A stretch of DNA of 64,000 nt. Origin: Henricia sp. BOLD:AAB3569 (Eukaryota > Echinodermata > Asteroidea > Spinulosida > Echinasteridae). Shown here piece by piece: positions 12,258 to 20,696 of the stretch. Numbering within the stretch: the first letter of the stretch is position 1; each line of letters begins with the position of its first letter. The notes beneath the pieces are model-generated. The model ran no database searches. It saw only the letters and a program-made list of their open reading frames with translations, and was not told where the DNA came from. The translations under genes and the position numbers were made by a program. The DNA lies in contig JBBELK010000384.1 of NCBI GenBank assembly GCA_037783545.1, forward strand, positions 434,001-498,000, given 5' to 3'.

Positions 12258-13110
12258 TATGCACCTGCATGCACGTACACGATGTACATCAATTGGGTAC
12301 ATTCCTTCCATAACCATGACGGGTTCGTACACGGGCTGTGATGGGAAAGCACGGAGTGCCTGGCTTATAGCCTCAGCCATGTAGATGCAGACCACCGGCG
12401 CGGCGCGGCATACGTACATGCAGCAAACTGGCAAACGTTCAACGATAAAAATATTTAGCGTAGTAGAAGACTGCTGATTGGTTTGAAGTTGCAGATTACC
12501 TCTTGCCTCTGATTAGTCAATGAGTGAGCGCGCTAAGTTACGTCATGAAACAGCAGCAGGGAAATGTAAAGTCAACTTTAAGCGAGTTCACCGATGCAAA
12601 AGCCGACAGAATAGGTAAAAAATGCATTTTTTCCCCTTTAAAATTATGGTCCAAACGTTAGCAAAAACGACAGTAGGAATGAAGGAGAGTTTGTTGTTGC
12701 CTCAGAAGTGATTTTACAGTAAACATGGTAAAAACAATTTTACAAAATGTAAAACATTTTGCTCAACTATAGGTATTTTAAAAGTAATTCTGTATCTTGC
12801 ATTATTTAATTACATTTATCGTCAATTACAATGTAGTTAATTACATTTTATTCCAGCTTTCAAAAGAATTTCCTTGGTTAATTTACTTTGACAGCTGTTG
12901 TTTACTTCCCTTTGTGATTAGATAATCTTATCGGCATGCCATAAATTACCGTAATTAATGTCGAACGTAATGGGGTCCGCTGTAGATAGTACAACCTGCG
13001 AAACAAACAACACAAAACGAAAGTACATGGCAGGGTTTTGCTATGCTGCTGCAGTTGCTGCTATTACTCTGTTGGCTGTTCAACTAATAAAAAGAAGAAA
13101 ATTTAGCAAC
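12258..13110. other. Presumed upstream region of gene A
   Basis: Between the foldback element and the exon 1 ATG. CpG-containing until about 12560, then AT-rich. No clear TATA box or initiator was identified; the promoter of gene A probably lies here by position only. Confidence 0.35.
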
Positions 13111-13153
13111 ATGGCTTCAATTTCATGCATTCTCCTTTGTGCCCTATGCATTG
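13111..13153 (+). CDS. Gene A exon 1: start of signal peptide
   Basis: ATG at 13111 codes MASISCILLCALCI plus the first base of the next codon and ends at a strong donor (TTG/GTAAGT). The reading frame is open upstream to an ATG at 12958, which would add a second hydrophobic segment (MAGFCYAAAVAAITLLAVQ); that longer form would look like a membrane-spanning N-terminus rather than a simple signal, so the short form is chosen. Confidence 0.55.
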
Positions 13154-16100
13154 GTAAGTACTAATAAATAAACCTTTGGTAGTTCTACAGGCCAAATTTC
13201 AAGCAGCACGCTGACGCGGCGTTTCCATTTAGGCCAAATGATGTTGTCTAGACCTACTTTGAGCCCCCGGCCGATCATTATGTTAAAGTTCTGCAATACA
13301 TCTTTTGCAGTTAAGCGGGCCTCCCACTGTGCGATTTTTGACATGAATTTCCTACGATTAGCTACGATTCGGATTGGTATACGATTGTGTGTAGAGTCTA
13401 TGGACAGTCTCTGGTTATCGTACCAATTCGTAGGAATTTCGTCAGAGCAAAAATCGCACAGTGGGAGGCCCGCTTTACCCAAAACTTTACTCACGAGTTG
13501 ACAAACAAACTACTAAAAGTGCTGATAGCAATGGCAACAAACACCACATGATTGTTCCCGTGTAAAGTGATATCTTTGTGGGAGAAATTGCTAAATGGAA
13601 ATTGCTAAATTGCTTAATGTCTGCAGACAATTTCTTACCATTCATTCAACACAAAAAAACATGCATGGATTTTTCAGGTTTTCTGAAGTAATACTGCATC
13701 TATAAGGCTGAAATTTTTACATGGCATTTATCAACATTGTCCTTTAGTTATGCGATGCTGTTGTTCCTGTTTTTAAATGTTTTCCAATCATGTAATCTGT
13801 CTTTAAGTCATTGCATGTGGGAGCAGTTCTGTTCTTTTGTCCAAATGTTGACAATACAATTATGCGAATGACATTTGTTGAAACCGACTATCTCACATTC
13901 CTGTTCCAGTTGCAATGCTCCAATGCGTTCAGCTCGACGGTAAGTGGCCATTAACCATAACATTAAACACATCTATCGATATACATGTATCACTATTTAT
14001 AAATCGCCTCATATACGTATCGGCATCTGTGTATCGCCATATAATTGCCAACGATATATATCCATGTGCTACACCTGCATCTATAACAGTTTGTCTACAC
14101 ATATTATATCTACTGAAATATGAAGCCCATATTTAAATTCATATTATAGCAAAACTATTCAATGTTTAAAAAGGTTAGAATATCCTCTATCTAATGGTAT
14201 TAGGTTTATTATGAACAAAACAGTTGTTTTTAAGGTATTGAAATCTACATGTGACAAATTTGTACACATTGGGGAAAGTGGTGACAGAGATGAGTGAAGA
14301 AACTACACAATCTTTCTGATCCTTTCCCTTTTGTGGTACATTAACTGACAAATTTAAGCCGCATTACCCTCCACATGGCCAGTGGCCACCATTCCTGTTA
14401 ATGCATAGCTAGCATCTTTGTCTCATGTCTATACTTCTGCCTGCCTTATCCCACGGTCTTGGCGATGCTTCGCTTCGTCCACTTTTCCTGCAACTTGTCA
14501 CAGTGCTGATTCCAATAGTATGTCATAACTGTCTTGTTATGTTCAGCCGTCTATGACAACGACATAATCAACTTAATATCATTGGAAATACGACATTTCA
14601 ACCTTTCTATAAACAAAGTTGTCTTTTTCTGAAATATTGAGTACACGGTTTGCGAAGATGTTAAAGGAGCGTGTTCAGATCACATTTTGAACTCCTTTTT
14701 CCCCATTGGTGTTCAGATTTTGATACCGTATCATTTGTCACATTTTTCTCACCATTCTGAAATTTCGCGATTACAATCTGAATATGTTGAAAGATATCGT
14801 CAAAAAATTACCTGTTTTTTTTTTGTAAACTAATTTATCTGGTTCCATAAAGCAGTGCAGTGATTACACCAACTTTTTTGGTTGCTATTCAAGTTTTCTT
14901 CCCATGCATAGTATTTGGAGAGGTATTTTATATGATGGTTGAGTTAGAATTAAACCATCTTTCTGTAAACATATTTCTACAGAACCGTGTAGGAGCAGTC
15001 CTTGCTTACACGGCGGTGAATGTATCCCAGGCGATATTGCCAACACGTATGACTGCAAGTGTGTTTTTGGCTTTACTGGCAGAAATTGTGAAATTAAAGG
15101 TGCGTTACAATGGTAGACCTTTGAGCCGCTTGGTGGCAGCAAACAAGCTGGACCTTTTTCATCATATACATCAAGTGCGCATGCTCAATATGAGATAGAG
15201 GAACCGTTTCGCTCGTACCCACCGCCTTACATGACGCTGAGTCTCTGCCTAAAAATACTTGGGTGCACCCTGTAAGGGCGGTGGATACGAGCGAAAAGGA
15301 CCTGTTTGTTTGCTGCCACCAAGCGTCTCAAATGTTTCCCATACGATTGTGCTCTTTGATTAAAAGCCGTTTTATCATTTGCAATGACCCCCAAACTTTA
15401 TTCTAAGCAATGCTAACAAACACCACATAATTTTGTTCTGTCCCAAATGTTGGAAATTGACAACTACATGTATTATGTGAAGGTTGTTTTAAAAAAATGA
15501 GCATGCAACCATCATGCGTGGAATTTTATGAAAAATCGTTGCATCTATGTAGGCCTATAGCTTGAATTTCTGCAGGCTATTTGACCAACATTCTTTAATT
15601 TGAGATATTTAGTGCCATCATTCTAGGAATTCTCAAAACGGTTCCATCTGTTTATGATCGTATCGGCCTTTAATTTAATTTCTAATGGCTGGCAAAACAC
15701 TACACGATTCTTTAAGATTATCTCTTTTAGATTTGAATTTCGTTTTTGTTTTAGCATTTGGAGGCTTCGTGGTTTTAGTTGCTGTGTTCAGGTTTATCCG
15801 AATCACAGTGCACGCCACATTTTGAAAGAAGTCGAAGTATACTTTTTTCCTCTTTTAATGTATCGTTCTTTTTTCAACAGATACAACACATACCAAGCCT
15901 GGGAAAGTAGGTAAATGAGGCAATGGTTACATTTTGGTATATGCTCATTCCGTGCATTAACACAAAGTGATATATTCAGGAATATATCTGGGTGTAAGGT
16001 TGGATACGGACGGTACAGACGTCCTTAAAGCCCCAATACATAATTTTGCCGTTACCCCAAATTTTACTTGACGAGTTGACAAGAAAAACCCGACTAAAAG

Positions 16101-18325
16101 AGTTGATAGCAATGGTAACAAACACCACATGATTTTAGAGGTACCATTGTTTCGTGTAAAATAGTACGGTACCCTGTGGGAGAAATTGCCAACTGAAGGT
16201 AGTTTCTTTTTAAATTTCTGCAGACAATATTTCTACCATTCATGATCAACACGAAAACCATGCATGCATGGATTTTTCAGGTTTTCTGAAGTATTACTGC
16301 ATGCATCTATGTGGCTGAAACAGCTTTAACTGTACTTTATTATCATTTTAAAATGACGAAGAAGGAGATGCAGTTTAAAAAGTGTACGGGAAGAAACACC
16401 TGGAAAAAAATCCTGGGTGGAAACCCACGCTGTTACGTATTGAGTGCAAACCAGTTGACACAACCGCCCAGGAATCGAACCCGGGACACCGGGATGAAAG
16501 GCAGGGAAAGAACCCTTTATACACCAACCCGACCGTCGAACAATAACCTATTGTCTTTCTTTCTTTCTTTCTTTATTAAGATCCCTGCAAAAGTAGCCCA
16601 TGTCTAAACGACGGCGTCTGTCTATTGGACTACGTACTTCTTCCAGGCATCGAATACATTTGTCTCTGCCCGGCGACACACTACGGCAAGAACTGTGAAC
16701 ATGGTCAGTAAACTACATTATTCCAGAATAATTATGTAAACACTGTGAAACACCCACATTAGAGTCAGTCTAAAGTATGCATACATCGCGTAGTTGATGC
16801 GAACTCTACCCGGCCGGTCAGAGTTCGCATATACTGCGATGCACGCACTACATCCGGGCTCTTCGCTCATTCAAACGATGTGTGCGTGTCACGCAAGAAT
16901 TTCGTAACGGAAGGAACGGTCTCGAAATCGGATAGAAAATTGCACCTTTTTTCCAAAAGGTAAGTAAGTTATTACACCTTGCTTAAACCTCAATTTGTTC
17001 CTCAGATGCCGTGTCAAGTGTATTTGTGGCCGCCATTTTTAGGGTGAAAACTGTTTTGGCCTTTTGGGGCCGTGTGAGAGCAGGGCCCAATTTCATGGAA
17101 CCTGTTGTTAGCACAAAAATTTGTTTAGCACAGAATTTCTCTGCCAAAATTGTATGTCAAATTGTATTTTTAGGAACAGGAGCAAAATATCAGTAAAAAC
17201 ACATCACATACGACTTTGGCTGGCAACCCAGTTTTGTAAAATAAAGCAAAGAAATTCTGTGCTAAACAAATGTTTGTGCTAACGGGTTCCATGAAATTGG
17301 GCCCTGGGAGTTACCGGTTCCTGCCAAGTTCCTTGGACCCTATACATATATCGCAACCACCCCCGTGTTAAAAAGGCAGTAAATAGAGAACAGAAACTGT
17401 CTTTAAAAAAACATGTTTGTTTTACGAGAAAACACTAAGCACACAAAAACCTAATCCTTATCCTTCGAATCCATATATAACTGTTCATCTGCTTGATTAA
17501 TGGAAATTAAAGAAAACAAACATGGTCTTGTTGCTGACTGCTGTTTACATACAGTTAACGATGTCTGCAATAATAGTCCTTGTCTGAACGGGGGGACGTG
17601 TCACACCTACGGAGCTGGCCACTACTTGTGCTTTTGTCCGCTCGGTGTCATAGGAAGAAATTGCGAAAAAGGTTAGTTTTTTTCGGTATTTTTTTTTATA
17701 ATAAAGAAGGAATTTGCCTTTTTTATATTGTTGATCTTGAGTCAGTGTTATGAAAATGTCAAGCGGATTCTGCATGATGTTACACCCTAAAAACAGATTG
17801 GTCGAAATCAACCAATGTGGTTGGTATAAGTGTACAACCAATCTATTGGTTAAAATAACCAATCTTTTATGTATAATTATGGTTTCCTTAAAATGGATTG
17901 GTTGAAAAACGGAAACCATAAGATTGGAAATTTTAACCAATAGATTGGTTGGACACATAGGCCTATCTATACCAACCATATTGGTTGAATTCAACCAATC
18001 TGTTTTTAGAGTGTAATTAAATGCCATTATACCTGTATCATTTGAAGATGAAAGTTTTACGAATTCCCCAAACACCATCTTTACATAACTAAAGAATAAT
18101 GTTGATAAACTGCCTTGTACAAATCAGAAAATCTTAAAAATCCATGCATGGTAAACAAATTGTTTGGGGATTGGGGAAAAAAACTGTGTAACAAACAAAA
18201 GTTGTGCAAAGTCTTATATTTTTAAGCTTTAGTCAATCAGTCAAATATTAACTCATAATTTAAAATTACTTTTAAAATTATTTTTGATCTAACTTGCATC
18301 ATTTTTCTTTCTAGATGAGAATTGA
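13111..18325 (+). CDS. Gene A: predicted secreted protein with three EGF domains (spliced, 6 coding exons)
   Basis: Spliced model 13111-13153, 13910-13939, 14983-15099, 16581-16703, 17555-17671, 18315-18325 gives 441 nt, 146 residues plus TGA. All introns are phase 1 with GT/AG ends. The protein opens with a hydrophobic stretch (MASISCILLCALCIGVAML) that reads as a signal peptide, followed by three canonical six-cysteine EGF repeats with the pattern C-x-SPCLxGGxC...YxCxC...G..GxNCE. No transmembrane segment follows, so a small soluble extracellular protein is inferred. EGF repeats of this Notch/Delta style mediate protein contacts, but no specific partner can be named. An upstream in-frame ATG at 12958 exists; 13111 is preferred because it places the hydrophobic stretch at the N-terminus. 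The last exon adds only Asp-Glu-Asn before the stop, so it could be an intronic decoy and the EGF exons could instead join gene B downstream. Confidence 0.6.
13313..13476. mobile_element. Palindromic MITE (GCGGGCCTCCCACTGTGCG family), in gene A intron 1
   Basis: 164 bp with inverted ends AAGCGGGCCTCCCACTGTGC and complement. Related pieces lie at about 1800-1900 and 2881-2965, which also carry GTACCAATTCGTAGGAAATT. Confidence 0.75.
13910..13939 (+). CDS. Gene A exon 2: 30-nt microexon finishing the signal peptide
   Basis: Between acceptor CTGTTCCAG and donor GTAAGT lie 30 nt coding VAMLQCVQLD in the frame set by exon 1 (phase 1 to phase 1). It extends the hydrophobic core and supplies a plausible signal-peptidase region before the first EGF exon. 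A microexon this small is easy to miss or to invent, but both splice sites and the phase fit. Confidence 0.5.
14165..14610 (+). repeat. Repeat shared with gene B intron 1
   Basis: AGAATATCCTCTATCTAATG, CACAGTGCTGATTCCAATAG and GACAACGACATAATCAACTT correspond in order to sequence at 21740-22195. Divergence is considerable. Lies in gene A intron 2. Confidence 0.5.
14661..14975. mobile_element. TTAAAGGAGC MITE copy abutting the gene A exon 3 acceptor
   Basis: Begins TTAAAGGAGCGTGTTCAGAT and contains TTTTGATACCGTATCATTTG and GCAGTGCAGTGATTACACCA. It matches 51157-51620 over most of its length. The right terminus is eroded before the exon 3 acceptor at 14982, so the acceptor region may be repeat-derived. 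Confidence 0.65.
14983..15099 (+). CDS. Gene A exon 3: EGF domain 1
   Basis: 117 nt, phase 1-1, between acceptor TTTCTACAG and donor GTGCGT. Translation starts EPCRSSPCLHGGECIPGD and ends CKCVFGFTGRNCEIK, a complete six-cysteine EGF domain with the terminal GFTGRNCE motif. The acceptor lies just downstream of a MITE related to those at 51157 and 62003. Confidence 0.8.
15119..15332. mobile_element. Palindromic MITE in gene A intron 3
   Basis: Inverted ends TTTGAGCCGCTTGGTGGCAG and complement (GCTGCCACCAAGCGTCTCAAA) with inner TTTCGCTCGTACCCACCGCC and its inverse. About 214 bp, beginning 20 bp after the exon 3 donor. Confidence 0.7.
16330..16560 (-). mobile_element. Possible SINE remnant upstream of gene A exon 4
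   Basis: A minus-strand B-box-like sequence (CCCGGGTTCGATTCCTGGG around 16470-16488) lies in a block with a duplicated CCTGG/CCAGG palindrome. No clear A-box or tail was recognised, so the assignment to tRNA-derived SINEs is tentative. Confidence 0.4.
16581..16703 (+). CDS. Gene A exon 4: EGF domain 2
   Basis: 123 nt, phase 1-1. Translation begins DPCKSSPCLNDGVCLLDY and ends CLCPATHYGKNCEH, all six EGF cysteines present. The polypyrimidine tract of its acceptor is a short (TTTC)n microsatellite at 16555-16575, and SINE-like sequence lies immediately upstream. Confidence 0.8.
17082..17307. mobile_element. Palindromic MITE (GGGCCCAATTTCATGG family) in gene A intron 4
   Basis: CAGGGCCCAATTTCATGGAA on the left and its complement on the right, with inner AGCACAAAAATTTGTTTAGC and inverse. 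About 226 bp. Confidence 0.72.
17555..17671 (+). CDS. Gene A exon 5: EGF domain 3
   Basis: 117 nt, phase 1-1, acceptor TTTACATACAG, donor GTTAGT. Translation begins VNDVCNNSPCLNGGTCHTYG and ends CFCPLGVIGRNCEK. This is a complete EGF domain very similar in layout to the two before it, consistent with tandem duplication of one symmetric exon. Confidence 0.82.
17781..18015. mobile_element. Palindromic MITE (ACACYCTAAAAACAGATTGG) after gene A exon 5
   Basis: Inverted ends TACACCCTAAAAACAGATTG and complement; interior repeats of TTGGTTnAAT and AACCAATCTATTGG. It starts 110 bp after the exon 5 donor. The 177-codon frame across it is a palindrome by-product. Confidence 0.72.
18315..18325 (+). CDS. 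Gene A exon 6: terminal coding segment Asp-Glu-Asn-stop
   Basis: After acceptor TTTCTTTCTAG at 18314, the spliced frame reads Asp-Glu-Asn then TGA. A possible AATAAA polyadenylation signal is at 18522-18527, but it lies in the A-rich tail of a SINE. Sequence at about 18400-18510 matches an inverted copy near 52560-52680, so the presumed 3' UTR is at least partly repetitive. Real use of this exon needs transcript support. Confidence 0.35.
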
Positions 18326-18514
18326 GAACTGTCCGACTGCCGTGGGAGATGCATAAATATAAGGAATCATCTGAAATCAACAACTCAGTTCTTCCACTAA
18401 TGACTGCAGAGAGTTTTTGTGTGCTGAATATTCCCACTCTGAGATTGACTGTTTTTTTAATCACAAAGTGGAGGAAATTTATGCGTTTTATTTGTTGCTT
18501 GGTATTTGTGATGA

Positions 18515-18895
18515 TAATAATAATAAAAAATAATAGGCAGTTCTTATATAGCGCATTTCAGATCCGACGGATCTCTCAATGCGCTTTCTGCATTATTACC
18601 CCTGGTCATTGGGCTCAGTAATATCATTCCTTAATCCTTCTCAGCTCCCTGGGGAGTATACAGCCCCAGCTGCCTTTTAGGCGCTCAACGGCTAATCAAA
18701 CGCATCAACTTTCGCTACCCTCACAGGTACCCATTTTGCTCCTGGGTGGAGAGAAGCAATGCATGACAAAGTACCTTGCTCAAGGGTACACGCACCATGG
18801 ATGGACCGGATCGGGATTCGAACCCACTACCTTTGGAACTAACCCAGGTTTTGAGTACGATCCGCCAGACCGCTCCGCCACAGCACTCATGCGTA
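18515..18895 (-). mobile_element. tRNA-derived SINE with an L2/CR1-like 3' tail
   Basis: Read on the minus strand, a tRNA-like head holds an RNA polymerase III B-box (GGTTCGAATCCCG complement near 18811-18823), a central block with the CCTTGAGCAAGG-type core at about 18776, and a 3' end GCGCTATATAAG followed by a (TTA)n tail at 18515-18560. The tail matches the 3' end of the LINE at 5883. Confidence 0.7.
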
Positions 18896-20629
18896 GATTC
18901 CTGTCATCTGATTGGTTAAAAGTGGGGGCATTGAATTAGCTAGACCCCGCGCGTGTTGAATCCTGACTATGCCCACTGGCATAAAGTCTTTGCCACGCCC
19001 GTGCGCATAGTCAGTTAGCGGGTTCCGGCGCGCGTGTCGCGTGTGTAGCATAGCTGTGTATAGTAGTACAGTGTGCACCAACTGTGCAGCTAGCTGCGTG
19101 CTTCACGGTAAACCAGCAGGAGGATGGCGGAATCTGGACGAAGTCGTTTTGCCGTGCTGTCGTAGATGATATTAAAGGTCGTTAAGAAAATAAGAGAAGT
19201 GGCCTACAGTGAAAACATGTCAGGTGAAATGTACTACTTAAAAGTGTCAGGTGATTATGCTACCAATTTTTTGCTGTAAATATACCAACTTTTCCGCCGT
19301 AGACCAGCTTCCAAAATTGACTGTGTACTGTGACTTTTAACCAATCAGATGCCGACAAAAATCTACAGTAACCGTGACGTTCGATATTAAAAACAAATTT
19401 GGACTGCATAGTCATGGCTTCGAGATCACCTTGTGCCTATCTTAACCATGCCCCTCATTGCAGTCAATATTTGTCATGCATGTACTTCTCGCGAAATTTA
19501 GGAGACCTCTGGACGTTGCTCAGTCTGGGCTAAGTTTTTGTGGCCATGACCAAAAAACCAGCGGTGGATCAAGGCCCATTAATATGCGAAAAATATAATG
19601 GACATTCTAGGCAGTATACCCGGGTACAGCCAGGAATTTTCATTGTATTTTCGTATTTTTATGATTCTGGATCAGCCGCTGATTTGTAGAACTGGTCAAA
19701 AACGGCCCAGGGAGGGGAAGGGAAAGGGGAAGGGGAGGCTCAGGGGGTGGGGGATTACTGTTACACGTGACCTTGACCTCCAGGATTTCCAGGCGTTCTT
19801 GAGCAGAGTTCGCACCACCGGACATTTTCTTAAGCGGGTGATTTTGTTTTTGTATGGTTATAGGAACACATTGGCACTTGTTTTATTGATGCACTCGTAA
19901 TTATGATTAAAGGTGTAATTAGTGCTAATTGAAGGCCTTCTTAATTAGACATAGCACCACATATCTTGTTCTTAAATGGTTAATCAGTGATTGATTTGTC
20001 ATAAACTTTTAATCCAAACACGTTTGAAATTTGCTCCTCGTATTTTGAATATTGGTGACCTTTTGACCCTTTCTTAAGTAGGGTTCGCACCGCCAGAAAT
20101 GTTCTAAAGTGGCATTTTTGTGTTCAGCCGTGTGTAGGGTACACATAGCCATAAAATATACAACAACAACAAATGGCTGTCTAAAAATATGGGCTTTGCA
20201 AACCCTGGTGTTGATTACGTAATAAACAGCGATTGTCACGGATTCTACATTGAAGTTTAAAGCTGCAATGAGCAAATGTTATAACAAATGCGAATGTATC
20301 CTGTTTATAATCATGGTCTTTATTAAATATAGATTGCATGTACTCCAACGTACAATGCATAGCTTGAAACGGAACTAGACGCGTGTGTGGTACTCTGCGA
20401 CAGGTAGCTGTGGTATAGTCGCGTGTATTCAACCATAACTGATTATAAAGCCAGTCACACATTGAACTTTTATTTCCTCAAACTGCCAGTGCCAACCGCG
20501 AGCAGCTTTTTAACTAATACAAACGAGTCAGTCGTTCACTGTGTGTGGTGGAAAACAGTAAAATCGCCACAGAATAGTCCTGCATTAAATCTTCAAAACT
20601 TCAAAACCTGTTCGTAGTGGGAACTAGTT
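18896..20629. other. Spacer between genes A and B, presumed promoter of gene B
   Basis: Contains a C/T- and G-rich block (19700-19750) and two similar GTTCGCACC(A/G)CC pieces at 19809 and 20084. No exon or core promoter motif was confidently recognised. Confidence 0.35.
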
Positions 20630-20696
20630 ATGGCGTTCTTCGGGTCCTACAAAGAAATCCTCTTCGTCCTGTTGACTCTTTCCATCGTTTACGAAG
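20630..20696 (+). CDS. Gene B exon 1: signal peptide
   Basis: ATG at 20630 codes MAFFGSYKEILFVLLTLSIVYE plus one base, ending at a GTAAAA donor, phase 1. Charged then strongly hydrophobic, a typical secretory signal. The intron that follows is 8.4 kb and filled with repeats. No clear TATA box or other promoter element was identified upstream. Confidence 0.65.

Noticed and set aside
12958-13153. Longer gene A start at 12958
   Set aside because: Would put two hydrophobic segments before the EGF domains; the 13111 start gives an ordinary signal peptide. It remains possible.
17545-18078. 177-codon minus-strand frame
   Set aside because: Antisense to a well supported EGF exon and across a palindromic MITE.
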